64,000 bases of DNA from an endosymbiont of Acanthamoeba sp. UWC8. Its GTDB lineage: Bacteria > Pseudomonadota > Alphaproteobacteria > Rickettsiales > Midichloriaceae. This document shows positions 19,298 to 28,337 of this stretch, one piece after another. The stretch's first letter is position 1, and each line of letters starts with the position of its first letter. The translations under genes were made by a program, and so were the position numbers. The notes under the pieces are model-generated. The model had not been told where the DNA came from and did not search any database. It was given only the letters and a program-made list of their open reading frames with translations. The DNA lies in contig NZ_CP004403.1 of the NCBI RefSeq assembly GCF_000730245.1, positions 682,001 through 746,000 on the forward strand. The letters are read 5' to 3'.

Positions 19298-20233
19298 ATG
19301 TTTAAAGTGGATAAAATGTTTTCAGTTTATTTTTGGGTAGGATTTGTTGCTTTTGTTTTGGTTATGCTTGCAATTGATCTCGGTGTGTTAAATAAAAAGC
19401 CTAAAGAACCGAAATTTAAAGAGGTATTCTTTTTAACAATTTTTTGGATGATTCTTGCTTTCTTATTCGGAGGCTTGATTTATGCTTATGCCGGCAGCCA
19501 AAAAGCAATGGAGTTCATCACGGGTTATTTAGTCGAGCTTTCTTTAAGTATCGATAATGTGTTCGTATTCGTATTATTATTTAATTATTTTAAAGTAGAA
19601 ATTAAATATCAGCATAGAGTGCTTTTTTGGGGAATAGTAGGCGCAATTGTAATGAGATTCCTCATGATCACGGGTGGAATTTATTTAGTGCAGCACTTCC
19701 AGTGGATATTTTATATATTCGGAGCATTCTTAATATTCAGTGCTTATAAAATTGCTTTTTCGAAAAGTGAAGAAGTGGAAATTGAAGATAATAAGTTAAT
19801 TAATTTCTTAAAACGTTACCTTAGGGTTACAAATAAGCATCATGGCGATAAATTTGTAGTAATAGAAAAAGGTAAACGAGTATTCACTCCTTTATTTATA
19901 CTATTAATTTTGGTTGAAAAAAGTGACCTTATATTTGCCATGGATTCAATTCCTGCCATCCTTGCAATCACTCAAGATTCTTTTATTGTGTTTACCTCTA
20001 ATATATTTGCTATTCTCGGGCTTAGGTCGCTTTACTTTTTACTTGCTAAAGTAGTGCATAAGTTTGTTTATTTAAAATACGGCTTAAGTGTTATTTTAGC
20101 TTATATAGGAACTAAAATGATTTTACTGGTGCAAGGAGTTCATATCCCGACTTCTTTATCCCTTGGAGTGATAATCCTATCTATTTTAGTTTCCGTATTG
20201 CTTTCTTTAAATAAAGCTAAAAAAATACAATAA
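19298..20233 (+). CDS. TerC-family integral membrane protein
   Basis: A 311-residue polytopic membrane protein with about eight to nine hydrophobic segments. It has the two TerC-family acidic motifs in membrane helices, ELSLSIDNVFVF (about residue 72) and LIFAMDSIPAILAI (about 215). Members such as TerC and Alx are linked to tellurite resistance, manganese export and metal loading of exported proteins. The exact role here is unknown; a metal-ion export or homeostasis role is the likeliest. It stands alone, 60 bases after zapE, and 100 bases before the aldolase gene. Confidence 0.9.
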   Translation: MFKVDKMFSVYFWVGFVAFVLVMLAIDLGVLNKKPKEPKFKEVFFLTIFWMILAFLFGGLIYAYAGSQKAMEFITGYLVELSLSIDNVFVFVLLFNYFKVEIKYQHRVLFWGIVGAIVMRFLMITGGIYLVQHFQWIFYIFGAFLIFSAYKIAFSKSEEVEIEDNKLINFLKRYLRVTNKHHGDKFVVIEKGKRVFTPLFILLILVEKSDLIFAMDSIPAILAITQDSFIVFTSNIFAILGLRSLYFLLAKVVHKFVYLKYGLSVILAYIGTKMILLVQGVHIPTSLSLGVIILSILVSVLLSLNKAKKIQ

Positions 20234-20333
20234 CTTATAAGTTGAAATATAGAGTTTTAATAAAACCATTGCATTTAGATTTTCAATCTTCTAAAAAAGC
20301 TTAATATAAATAATTTTTAAGTAATATTTTATT

Positions 20334-21263
20334 ATGAACCCTACTCAAAAAGTTAGAAAAATTTTATCCTATTATGAAAGTGATAACCCCGGAACTAAAA
20401 CAAATATAGCAAGAATATTAATGGCCGGGAAGCTGGGCGGCACGGGAAGGATGGTAATACTTCCGGTTGATCAGGGTTTTGAACACGGACCTATAGCAAG
20501 CTTTGCACCAAACCCGGAAGCTTATGACCCGCATTATCATTATAAGCTTGCAATTGATGCAGGCTTAAGTGCATATGCCGCTCCTCTCGGTATGCTTGAA
20601 GCAGGAGCCGATACTTTTGCGGGAGCAATTCCGCTTATATTAAAAGTTAACAGCTCTAATGTACTATTAAATAAAAATTTGGCTCCCGATCAAAGTATTA
20701 CTGCAAGTGTTAAAGATGCACTTAGACTCGGTTGTGCAGCTGTAGGGTTTACTATTTACCCGGGCTCGGATCATTCCCTTCATATGATAGAAGAAATTAA
20801 GGAAATGTCTGCTGAAGCTAAATCTTATGGGTTAGCTACGGTAATTTGGTCTTATGCAAGAGGAGGCATGGTTTCCAAGGATGGAGAAACGGCTCATGAC
20901 GTGATAGCTTATGCGGCACATATTGCAGCACTACTCGGTGCACATATCATTAAAGTTAAGCCTTCTATTGATGCTATTGAATTAGATAATGCTAAAAAAG
21001 CATTCGAGAAAAACCCCGTCTCAATAAAAGAATTAAAAGATAGGATAGCACATATTGTGAAAACTACCTTTAACGGCAGAAGGCTAATGGTGTTTTCAGG
21101 CGGAGCAACAAAATCTACCGAAGATGTATATAATGAAGTAAGAGCTATTCGAGACGGCGGCGGAAACGGTTCAATCATCGGTAGAAATACTTTCCAAAGA
21201 CCAAGAGCCGAAGCTTTAAAACTTCTTTCGGATATTATAGAAATTTATAAAGGCAGGCTATAA
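20334..21263 (+). CDS. fbaB: Class I fructose-bisphosphate aldolase (DhnA type)
   Basis: Splits or forms fructose-1,6-bisphosphate through a Schiff base. The 309-residue product has the archaeal/bacterial DhnA-type layout: ILPVDQGFEHGP near the N-terminus, VIWSYARGG, the likely Schiff-base Lys in AHIIKVKPS, and the phosphate-binding VFSGGATKS and GNGSIIGRN loops. In Rickettsiales that lack full glycolysis this enzyme may serve triose-phosphate supply for lipid synthesis. It is closed by the 21266-21300 hairpin and stands opposite dapE. Confidence 0.94.
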   Translation: MNPTQKVRKILSYYESDNPGTKTNIARILMAGKLGGTGRMVILPVDQGFEHGPIASFAPNPEAYDPHYHYKLAIDAGLSAYAAPLGMLEAGADTFAGAIPLILKVNSSNVLLNKNLAPDQSITASVKDALRLGCAAVGFTIYPGSDHSLHMIEEIKEMSAEAKSYGLATVIWSYARGGMVSKDGETAHDVIAYAAHIAALLGAHIIKVKPSIDAIELDNAKKAFEKNPVSIKELKDRIAHIVKTTFNGRRLMVFSGGATKSTEDVYNEVRAIRDGGGNGSIIGRNTFQRPRAEALKLLSDIIEIYKGRL

Positions 21264-21265
21264 AT

Positions 21266-21300
21266 TAAACTTAGGATTAAGTATCTTAATCCTAAGTTTA
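21266..21300. terminator. Bidirectional terminator-like hairpin, 16-bp perfect stem
   Basis: Arms 21266-21281 and 21285-21300 are perfectly complementary over 16 bases with a 3-base loop (TAT). It sits exactly between the convergent fbaB and dapE stops. There is no long T-run on either side, so termination strength is inferred from the stem. Confidence 0.75.
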
Positions 21301-21309
21301 TAAACCGAG

Positions 21310-22449
21310 CTATATCTTAAAAAACTTAACAAGGAACCGGCGGTAGATTTCTTCGAGCTTTTCTATGTGCTCTATTGACGAACATTCGTCTACCTTATGG
21401 GCAGTACTGTTTAATAGACCAAATTCGATCACGGGACAATAATCTTTAATAAATCTTGCATCGGAGGTGCCGCCCGAAGTGCTGAGTTCTGCTTGTTTGC
21501 CCACGATTTGAGTAATACTTTCCTGCAAAATATTTATAAGCTCAGCTGATTCAGTAATGAATGATTCCCCGCTTATACGATATTTTAACTCATATTTTTC
21601 AAAAGCAATATCATCACAAATGGATTTAATTAAATTAATTAATCCTTCTGAAGTATGGTTATTATTAAACCTGATATTAAAAGTAGCTGAAGCAAGCGCA
21701 GGAATTACATTATCTGCCGAGTTACCGACATCTACTGAAGTGATTTCAAGGTTTGACGGATCAAAAAATTTATTCCCCTGATCTAAGTTATATATTTTTA
21801 CTGCATTTAATATTTTGATTATATAATTAATCGGGTTATCAGCATTATGCGGATAAGCAACATGGCCTTGCGTACCTTTTATTTTTAAATAAAAAGTAAT
21901 ACTTCCTCTTCTGCCGACTTTAATTGTATCGGCAAAATTAATTGTTGAGGTCGGCTCCCCTACTATGCAGGCATCAAGCTTTTCCTCCATCTTAGAAAGC
22001 TGATTTAAAACTTGTTTAGTGCCGTTTATCCCTTCGGCTTCCTCATCCCCGGTAATTAAAAAACTAATGCTACCGCTAAATTGATTGTCTTCAATAAACT
22101 TAGATACAGCAGAAATCATAGCAGCAACTGCGCCTTTCATATCCACCACACCCCGCCCGTAAATTATCCCTTCATCAATAATGCCTGCGAAGGGATCAAA
22201 TTTCCAACTACTTATATCCCCGGTCGGCACCACATCTGTATGCCCGGCGAAACAAAGGTGCGGAGAAGCAGAACCAAAGCGCGCATATAAATTTTTAACC
22301 TCATATGAACCATTCCCACTAAAAGTCATAATTTCACAGTTAAAGCCATGCTCTTTAAGAATCTGATAAATTAAATCAATTGCCCCATCATCCGTCGGAG
22401 TCACACTGTTGCATGCAATCAGTTTTTGAAGTAAAGGGATCAGCTGCAT
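21310..22449 (-). CDS. dapE: Succinyl-diaminopimelate desuccinylase
   Basis: M20-family zinc enzyme that releases LL-diaminopimelate from its N-succinyl form. The 379-residue protein has FAGHTDVVPTGD (metal His and Asp), YGRGVVDMKG, ITGDEEAEGINGTK (catalytic Glu-Glu), GEPTS, and the C-terminal GGTSDARF. The start ATG follows directly after the dapD stop (TAA-ATG with no gap). It joins dapD and asd in the succinylase branch of the diaminopimelate pathway. Confidence 0.97.
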   Translation of the reverse strand: MQLIPLLQKLIACNSVTPTDDGAIDLIYQILKEHGFNCEIMTFSGNGSYEVKNLYARFGSASPHLCFAGHTDVVPTGDISSWKFDPFAGIIDEGIIYGRGVVDMKGAVAAMISAVSKFIEDNQFSGSISFLITGDEEAEGINGTKQVLNQLSKMEEKLDACIVGEPTSTINFADTIKVGRRGSITFYLKIKGTQGHVAYPHNADNPINYIIKILNAVKIYNLDQGNKFFDPSNLEITSVDVGNSADNVIPALASATFNIRFNNNHTSEGLINLIKSICDDIAFEKYELKYRISGESFITESAELINILQESITQIVGKQAELSTSGGTSDARFIKDYCPVIEFGLLNSTAHKVDECSSIEHIEKLEEIYRRFLVKFFKI

Positions 22450-23271
22450 TTACGGCCTCAATAATTCATTTAAAGAAGTTTTCGAGCGGGTTTTTTCATC
22501 AACTTTTTTAACTATTATAGCTGCATAAGTATGAGTTTTACCGTCACTGCTCGGTAGCGTCCCGGGCACCACTACCGAGTAAGCGGGAATTCTGCCGTAA
22601 ATAACTTCATCCTTCTCACGATCATAAACCCTGGTTGATGAACCGATATATACCCCCATAGAAACAACAGCTCCCTGCTCTACAATTACACCTTCGGCAA
22701 TTTCGCTTCTTGCCCCGATAAATACATTATCCTCAATTATCACCGGGTTTGCCTGCAACGGCTCTAAAACTCCACCTATACCTGCTCCGCCCGAAATGTG
22801 ACAATTTTTCCCGATCTGAGCACAACTTCCGACAGTCGCCCAAGTATCAATTAATGTACCCTCATCAATGTAAGCACCGAAATTTACGAATGAGGGCATT
22901 AATATTACATTTTCAGCAATATAGGCACCATGGCGCACGATGCAGCCCGGCACTACTCTAAAGCCGGAATTTTTAAAATCATCTTCGGTATAACCAGCAA
23001 ATTTCAAAGATACTTTATCATAATATTTAAAATCCGATCCATCAGTAATCATCTTATTTTGATTATATTTAAATGATAAGAGAATAGCTTTTTTTATCCA
23101 TTCGTTTACTTGCCATATTCCCTCTTTTTTTTCGGCGACTCGAATTTCTCCTTTATCCAGCTGTTGTAATACTTGAGAAATTTTTACTTTTATGTCTAAA
23201 ATTTCCATTGGATCTGAGGTTGAGTTACGCTTTTCCCAAGCTGACTCAATAAAATCTATTATATTTACCAT
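22450..23271 (-). CDS. dapD: Tetrahydrodipicolinate N-succinyltransferase
   Basis: Transfers succinyl to tetrahydrodipicolinate in diaminopimelate synthesis. The 273-residue product has the helical N-terminal domain (1-100) and a left-handed beta helix of hexapeptide repeats (about 105-235; for example [34 protein letters not shown]), as expected for this trimeric enzyme. It is the first gene of the dapD-dapE pair and is divergent from the zinc-ribbon gene at 23359. Confidence 0.97.
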   Translation of the reverse strand: MVNIIDFIESAWEKRNSTSDPMEILDIKVKISQVLQQLDKGEIRVAEKKEGIWQVNEWIKKAILLSFKYNQNKMITDGSDFKYYDKVSLKFAGYTEDDFKNSGFRVVPGCIVRHGAYIAENVILMPSFVNFGAYIDEGTLIDTWATVGSCAQIGKNCHISGGAGIGGVLEPLQANPVIIEDNVFIGARSEIAEGVIVEQGAVVSMGVYIGSSTRVYDREKDEVIYGRIPAYSVVVPGTLPSSDGKTHTYAAIIVKKVDEKTRSKTSLNELLRP

Positions 23272-23358
23272 ATTTTTACTCGAAGCAAATTAAATATAAT
23301 TGAAAATATACCTAAAATAGAGGTATAAACAATAACAAATGATTTTATTCCATCTAAC

Positions 23359-24186
23359 ATGATTGTAACTTGCGATAATTGTAGTACTAGTTTTAATGTG
23401 CCTGAAAATGCTATCGGTGAACATGGCCGGTTTGTACGCTGCTCTAAATGCGGGCATGAGTGGGTAGCCACACTTCCCGAAAAGCCGTTTAATTTAGATC
23501 AGGAAATAATAAAGAAGGAGATAGCCCCTCCCCCTTTACCGGATAAAAATCCTTCTGAAGCAAAGGAGCCAAAGCAAACTGCCTTATCTCCTAAAGCAAG
23601 CACAGGAAGTGAAGTGCAATTTGATTTAAATGCCCTACGTCCTAAAAAAGTTACCACTCAAGAAATTGCCCCGCCTCCGCGTAAAAAAACACTCTTCTTT
23701 TATAGTTTGTTAATAATAACTCTCATTGCTGCTTTATTATTAGCCGGGGTTTCTTTATTAGTTTATAGAGATGCCGTAATTAAAAAATTACCCAGCCTCG
23801 AAAAAATATATAAAAAAGTCGGTATTTATAATTACAGCAACTTGATTTTTGAAGAAGTAAACTGTCAAATAGGCCAACAAACTTCTACTACGCCAACGTT
23901 AAAAACTCAAGCTGTTGATATACATTTAAGGGTAAAGAACACCGGTTTAACTACCCAACGTTTAAGCTATATAAAAATTACCGCATTTGATAAAAAAATG
24001 AATAAACTTAGCGATTTTAAAGTTAAGCAGATGAAAGCCGTTAAGCCTAATAAAGAACAGGTAATTAACATTACTATTAATGCCGTTTCTAAAAAAACTC
24101 GCTTTATCAGCATAGAGATGGGCAACTACCCTGATTTTTATTTATATAATTCAAAGTATATTAAGACTTTTGTTCCGCTGAAATAA
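23359..24186 (+). CDS. Zinc-ribbon (MJ0042 type) membrane protein, DUF3426-like
   Basis: A 275-residue protein with an N-terminal MJ0042-type zinc ribbon: CDNC (residues 5-8) and CSKC (28-31), with the family pattern around GHEWVA. A Pro/Lys-rich linker follows (about 45-105). One hydrophobic segment at about 115-137 anchors it in the inner membrane, leaving an extracytoplasmic domain (about 150-275) with an LRVKNTG strand typical of DUF3426. Members are widespread in alphaproteobacteria; the function is not established. The ribbon may bind zinc or DNA in the cytoplasm. It is divergent from dapD. Confidence 0.82.
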   Translation: MIVTCDNCSTSFNVPENAIGEHGRFVRCSKCGHEWVATLPEKPFNLDQEIIKKEIAPPPLPDKNPSEAKEPKQTALSPKASTGSEVQFDLNALRPKKVTTQEIAPPPRKKTLFFYSLLIITLIAALLLAGVSLLVYRDAVIKKLPSLEKIYKKVGIYNYSNLIFEEVNCQIGQQTSTTPTLKTQAVDIHLRVKNTGLTTQRLSYIKITAFDKKMNKLSDFKVKQMKAVKPNKEQVINITINAVSKKTRFISIEMGNYPDFYLYNSKYIKTFVPLK

Positions 24187-24198
24187 CTATTTATTAGG

Positions 24199-24245
24199 GT
24201 CTTTGACAGGCCTTAGGAAGCAAAGTAATTACCAAGGCCTAAGAC
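24199..24245. terminator. Hairpin between convergent genes
   Basis: AGGCCTT-A-GG (24208-24217) pairs with CCAAGGCCT (24232-24240), and GTCTT (24199-24203) with AAGAC (24241-24245), separated by a short bulge. It lies between the convergent zinc-ribbon and TetR genes. No strong T-run follows, so it is a weak terminator candidate. Confidence 0.4.
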
Positions 24246-24248
24246 TTA

Positions 24249-24842
24249 TTAATTTAAGTTAGCAATTACACCATTAATAAATTGTTTAACCAGAACTTCC
24301 GGGTTATCCAGCTTTATTCTTGCGAGCTTGCCTTTAGTGCCGAGTGAGCAAATACCATGAATTCCCGCCCATATAATTGCAGTGGTAGATTTAATATCAG
24401 ATGTCTTATTGCTTGCAATATCAGATATAACGCCCTCTAAGAGATCAAATAACTCTGCAATTTTATTAGTATACCAATTAGGTAATATCTGCTTATTTGA
24501 AAAACGGTATTCAAATAATATATTCCATAAATTATAATCTTCTCTACTGAATTTTAAGTATTCTTCTGCAAGCAGATATATAGATTTCTCGGGAACAGCC
24601 TCTTGATCAATCACCGCTTTCAGGCGGTTTAAAAGCATATCAATTATTCTTGCATTTACATGAATAAATATATCATCAAGATTAGTAAAAACATTATATA
24701 AAGTACCCACCGTATAGCCTATCTCAGCAGCAATTTTTCTGGTGCTTACCTGGGTATATCCGCTTTTACTTACAAGGTTAAAAGCCGAATCCAATATTAG
24801 CTTAGTTAATTCATCTCTTGTGTGATCGCTTCTGCGTGCCAT
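24249..24842 (-). CDS. TetR-family transcriptional regulator
   Basis: A dimeric repressor with an N-terminal helix-turn-helix (about residues 22-50 of the product: VSTRKIAAEIGYTVGTLYNVFTN) and a ligand-binding C-terminal domain carrying a WHG-like motif (WAGIHGICSLGTKGKL). The start is taken at ATG 24842 (MARRSDHTR, 197 residues); an upstream ATG at 24902 would add 20 residues with no family resemblance. No target operator or neighbouring efflux gene is seen. Its stop is convergent with the zinc-ribbon gene. The ligand is unknown. Confidence 0.88.
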   Translation of the reverse strand: MARRSDHTRDELTKLILDSAFNLVSKSGYTQVSTRKIAAEIGYTVGTLYNVFTNLDDIFIHVNARIIDMLLNRLKAVIDQEAVPEKSIYLLAEEYLKFSREDYNLWNILFEYRFSNKQILPNWYTNKIAELFDLLEGVISDIASNKTSDIKSTTAIIWAGIHGICSLGTKGKLARIKLDNPEVLVKQFINGVIANLN

Positions 24843-24977
24843 TTGTTTATAACTAATATGATAAAGTGTGGAAAACTTACCATTTTTAAAAAAGTTGTTC
24901 AAGTTAATAAATAATAATTTATTAACATAATTTTATTTTAACTATATTATTCGTATAAATTTAGGGATATATCTATT

Positions 24978-25009
24978 AAAAAAGGTGCTTACTTATAAAG
25001 TAAACACCT
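24978..25009 (-). terminator. Rho-independent terminator of the 25035-25845 gene
   Basis: On the minus strand AGGTG-T-TTACTT ... AAGTAA-G-CACCT (arms 24998-25009 and 24983-24994, one mismatch) is followed by a run of T. An outer stem using TCTATTA / TAATAGA extends it. It lies 25 bases after the stop of the frameshifted gene. Confidence 0.75.
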
Positions 25010-25034
25010 AATAGATTATATATCTAATTTATAT

Positions 25035-25845
25035 TTAAGCGTGCATATTTTCTTGGCTATTAAAGATGAAGCTATCTTCAATTAATGAGCCGCTATAATT
25101 ATATAAGCACACCAAATATTCCGGACTTACATCAGCTAAGTGTATAGCCTTTGTAGCCAATTCATTCATCTTTATGTTTGTAATAAATAAATCTTCAAAA
25201 GTTGCTTCAGGAAAATTAGAAAAGTCTAATATCGCCTTTCCTTCAAAGAAATCTCTCACTACAAATTTGCACCCGTTGATTTCCTTACCGTTTAGCTTAG
25301 TCGCTTTCCCTATGGAAATAGTATCATCTCCCGGAGTATTCGGGATAGCTACAATTTCACCGCCGTCATAATGTACTTGTAATATTGCAGCACTCGATTC
25401 CGCTGCCGCTTTAAAGTTTGCTCCATCTGATGCAGGAGCTACTTGAAGCACAGGCATAATAACCTTATAACTATCTAACAAATCACAAGAAACAAAACCT
25501 TTTTTCAGGAATTCCTCCAAACAAAAATCCTTGCGATGTTCAAAAGCAATATTACTACTAATTCCGATACCCGCAATATCACTTTTGGTTGCTACTTCCC
25601 TATCTGATTCAAGATTACAAATTTTTATGCCTTTCTCTTGGTTTAAGTATTCAAGACACTGTTCTGCTCTTTCTAACTTATCACCTCCGATATTAGCTTT
25701 AACTTCTTTTTGCAATTTTTTACCAAAATCGCTTACCTTGTCTATAACATCACTTACATCAGCTTTTAATTTTTTTTACTTCTTCAGAATTTTTTAATTT
25801 TTGCAGTCCCTGCTTTATCTTTTGTTTCAATTTCCCAAAATCCAT
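25035..25845 (-). CDS. Hypothetical protein, frame broken at an A8 run
   Basis: I do not recognise the family. The long frame (25035-25715, 226 residues) has no credible N-terminus. Upstream, a second frame starts at ATG 25845 with a good ribosome site (AGAGGTG) and encodes a basic amphipathic helix (MDFGKLKQKIKQGLQKLKN); it stops at a TGA at 25759-25761. Between them an A8 run (25770-25777) is one base too long: with seven A the two parts join as one 269-residue protein (KLKADVSDVIDKVSDFGKK). The joined N-terminus is helical and Lys-rich; the C-terminal half has a GGE...P and several beta-type segments. A real gene with a slippage, pseudogene or sequencing event is likely. It is closed by the terminator at 24978. 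Confidence 0.62.
25770..25777 (-). other. A8 frameshift site
   Basis: Eight T on the plus strand (A8 in the message). Removing one A joins the start frame (from 25845) and the main frame (to 25035). Same kind of event as at 8863-8869, in the opposite direction (here one base too many, there one too few). Confidence 0.6.
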
Positions 25846-25945
25846 AACACCTCTAATATGTTCATTTAGTTAATGCATTGATTTTAATAATTTTTCTGCA
25901 AAAAATCAGCATAAAACATAATAATTTATTATTAAGAAATAAAAA

Positions 25946-26503
25946 CTAAATTTTCTCAATTCTAATTTCATGGTTGGTATAAACACAAATATCAGCTGCA
26001 ATTTTCATAGATTTCTTAACTATTTCCTCCGCGCTAACCTCTTTAATATCAATTAAAGCTCTTGCGGCAGAACGTGCATAATTTCCACCCGATCCTATCG
26101 CAGCTATACTATGCTCAGGTTCTAATACATCCCCTGTTCCGGAAACAATTAAAGTTATATCTTTATTTGCGACAATCAGCATTGCTTCTAATTTCCTTAA
26201 ATACTTGTCAGTACGCCAATCTTTAGCCAGTTCAACAGAAGCCCTAAGTAATTGCTGCGGATGTTTCTCCAATTTCTCTTCCAATTTTTCAAATAGTGTG
26301 AAAGCATCTGCGGTTGAGCCGGCAAACCCTGCAATAATTGTGCCACCTGCAAGTGTTCTCAGTTTATTAGCCGTAGATTTCATTACACAATGCCCCATGC
26401 TCACCTGGCCATCACCGGCTATCACCACTTGCCCGTCTTTTCTTACGCATAAAATAGTTGTTCCGTACCATTTATTTTGATCATCATGCTGCATAAATTT
26501 CAT
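25946..26503 (-). CDS. hslV: ATP-dependent protease proteolytic subunit HslV
   Basis: Threonine protease that forms the HslUV complex with the HslU ATPase. The 185-residue product has a short propeptide and then the new N-terminal Thr15 of [10 protein letters not shown], with GDGQVSMG and the KLRTLAGG strand. The extension KWYG before the Thr fits alphaproteobacterial HslV. hslU is not adjacent: the next gene downstream is the unknown frameshifted one. It lies 12 bases after phaR on the same strand. Confidence 0.96.
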   Translation of the reverse strand: MKFMQHDDQNKWYGTTILCVRKDGQVVIAGDGQVSMGHCVMKSTANKLRTLAGGTIIAGFAGSTADAFTLFEKLEEKLEKHPQQLLRASVELAKDWRTDKYLRKLEAMLIVANKDITLIVSGTGDVLEPEHSIAAIGSGGNYARSAARALIDIKEVSAEEIVKKSMKIAADICVYTNHEIRIEKI

Positions 26504-26515
26504 TACCCGTTTAAA

Positions 26516-27007
26516 TTACTTATCTTTTTTGTTATTGGAAGAAGGGTTCAACCCGGACATATTTTTAAGCATTGCTTCCATAAAATCAGCATTTTTCTTA
26601 CTATAGTCTTCCCACATTTTTGTCCAGTTATTTGTGAATAAGAAATTGCCGCCGCCTGCGGAACTCATGAATTCCTGCATATTATTTTCATTTTTCTTAA
26701 AATGATCCATACTATGAGTTATATATGCATTAAACACTGACGAAAGGTTGTTATCATAAAGCTTTATTATTTGCTTTAAAAACTCTAATGGAAGTAGGCT
26801 ATACCCCTTAGATTCATGTTCCAAAATAATTTGAGTTAAAGTTACCCTGGTTAAATCTTCTCCAGTTTTTGCATCTATAACTATTATGTTGTGATCCTCT
26901 TTAATCAGATTACTTAATTCCTCCAATGTAATATAAGCACTGATTGCAGTATTATAAAGCCTACGATTAGGATATTTTTTGATGACAATTTTATTATTTT
27001 CTGGCAA
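26516..27007 (-). CDS. phaR: Polyhydroxyalkanoate synthesis repressor PhaR
   Basis: DNA-binding repressor that also senses polyhydroxyalkanoate granules. The 163-residue product has the PhaR/PHB-accumulation regulator DNA-binding domain (IVIKKYPNRRLYNTAISAYITLEEL, about 7-31) and the following PHB-binding helical region (LLPLEFLKQIIKLY). The likely start is TTG 27007; no ATG exists at the family start. It is divergent from the phaC locus, 45 bases away, so it could repress those genes from the shared region. The C-terminal tail is Asn/Lys-rich. Confidence 0.92.
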   Translation of the reverse strand: MPENNKIVIKKYPNRRLYNTAISAYITLEELSNLIKEDHNIIVIDAKTGEDLTRVTLTQIILEHESKGYSLLPLEFLKQIIKLYDNNLSSVFNAYITHSMDHFKKNENNMQEFMSSAGGGNFLFTNNWTKMWEDYSKKNADFMEAMLKNMSGLNPSSNNKKDK

Positions 27008-27052
27008 TGTTCAACCTATAAAATTACTTTATATATTTATCATACTGAAAAA

Positions 27053-27328
27053 ATGGCAACTAATCAAAACCCTTTCGAGGAACTTTTAAAACAATGGACG
27101 GAACAAACCCAAAAATTTACTCAAGATCCTCAAGTTCTCGACGCAATGACGGAAAGTTTTTTAAAATTGCAGAAAAATATTTTAAATTTCTATGAAAATA
27201 AAGACAGTTCAAGTTCCGGAATTAATTTATCTCACGACATACTTAATGCAATCGTTAAGCTCAGCAACCGGGTTAATGAACTTGAAGAACGGATCAGAAT
27301 ATTGGAAAACAATACCGGAAACACTTAA
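27053..27328 (+). CDS. Small helical protein, possible PhaE-like synthase partner
   Basis: A 91-residue, mostly helical protein (N-terminal NPFEELLKQWTEQTQKF, C-terminal leucine-zipper-like LSNRVNELEERIRILE). It starts at ATG 27053, just after the divergent phaR promoter region, and overlaps the start of phaC. A small accessory subunit of class III PHA synthase (PhaE) or a phasin would fit both position and shape, but I see no clear sequence signature. The function is an inference from context. Confidence 0.55.
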   Translation: MATNQNPFEELLKQWTEQTQKFTQDPQVLDAMTESFLKLQKNILNFYENKDSSSSGINLSHDILNAIVKLSNRVNELEERIRILENNTGNT

Positions 27329-28322
27329 AGACCGGATAAACAACGATTATTATTACCTACAAAAAGGACTAAACTTATATAACACTTCTCATATAAGCAC
27401 TTATAGCTCACCAAAAGATTTAGTTAAAAAAATTGGTTCAACTCAATTATTTCATTTTAAAGGTAATGGAGTACCGCTGGTATTCATACCCTCTCATATT
27501 AACAAAGCTTACATTTTAGATTTCTCCGAATCCTGCAGTCTTATAAGGAGGCTTAAAACTTCAGGAGTTAACCCCTATTTAATAGAATGGAATGAACCTG
27601 GAGAAGAAAAATATTTTAACTTTGAGGACTATCTTAATTATCATATAAAACCGATTCTAGATATTGTTAAAGCTAGAGAAGGAAGAAAAGTGATTGTTGC
27701 AGGTTATTGTATGGGTGGGTTATTTGCACTTGCAGCTGCACAATTATTCCCGGATTTAGTGGATGGTTTGATTACTCTTTCAACTCCTTGGAATTTTCAT
27801 ACTCCGAGCTTCCTTGATTATCCCTTGAGCCCCTATTATGCAGCATTACTGAACTCCCTATATAAAAATTCTCCTTCTATCTCAAAGCATTTAATTCAGC
27901 TTATTTTTTACTTTTTAAAATATAGAGATATTAATAATAAATATATTAAATTAGGCAAAGGAGAATGCCGGCCTGATGAATTTGCTATGCTTGAGAACTG
28001 GGCTAATGATGGATTGGATATATCAACCACCCTATTTATGGAATGCATGCAGGATTTGGTTATTCAAAATAAAAGCTATTTAAATGAATGGCGAATTAAC
28101 GGAGAAATAATTACTCCCGATAAATTAAAGCAGAAGTCATTTTGTGCCGTGGCATTGAATGATAAAATTACTCCTATTTCTGCAACACTACCTTTAGGTA
28201 TATCTCTTAGAAATTCCGTACTAAAAGCTGTGAATTCAGGACATTTAGGGATGATAATTAGTGACAAGCATTCAATATCTCCTTCGCTTATCGAGTGGAT
28301 AAAATTAAATTTTAAGCATTAG
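27276..28322 (+). CDS. phaC: PHA synthase (PhaC-like, short form)
   Basis: Polymerises hydroxyacyl-CoA into polyhydroxyalkanoate. From ATG 27276 the alpha/beta hydrolase is 348 residues, near the size of class III synthases rather than the 550-600 of class I. The lipase-like box has the nucleophilic Cys (GYCMGG, Cys145), the Asp is in ALNDKITP (about 296) and the His in NSGHLGM (323), so the triad is complete. The open frame continues upstream to 27192, but that part overlaps the preceding gene and looks non-coding. An overlap of about 53 bases with the 27053 gene suggests coupled expression of two subunits. Confidence 0.85.
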   Translation: MNLKNGSEYWKTIPETLKDRINNDYYYLQKGLNLYNTSHISTYSSPKDLVKKIGSTQLFHFKGNGVPLVFIPSHINKAYILDFSESCSLIRRLKTSGVNPYLIEWNEPGEEKYFNFEDYLNYHIKPILDIVKAREGRKVIVAGYCMGGLFALAAAQLFPDLVDGLITLSTPWNFHTPSFLDYPLSPYYAALLNSLYKNSPSISKHLIQLIFYFLKYRDINNKYIKLGKGECRPDEFAMLENWANDGLDISTTLFMECMQDLVIQNKSYLNEWRINGEIITPDKLKQKSFCAVALNDKITPISATLPLGISLRNSVLKAVNSGHLGMIISDKHSISPSLIEWIKLNFKH

Positions 28323-28337
28323 TGAGGAGGAATAAAG

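Noticed and set aside
27192-27275. N-terminal extension of phaC
   Set aside because: It runs through the preceding helical gene in another frame and has no family resemblance; ATG 27276 is a better start.
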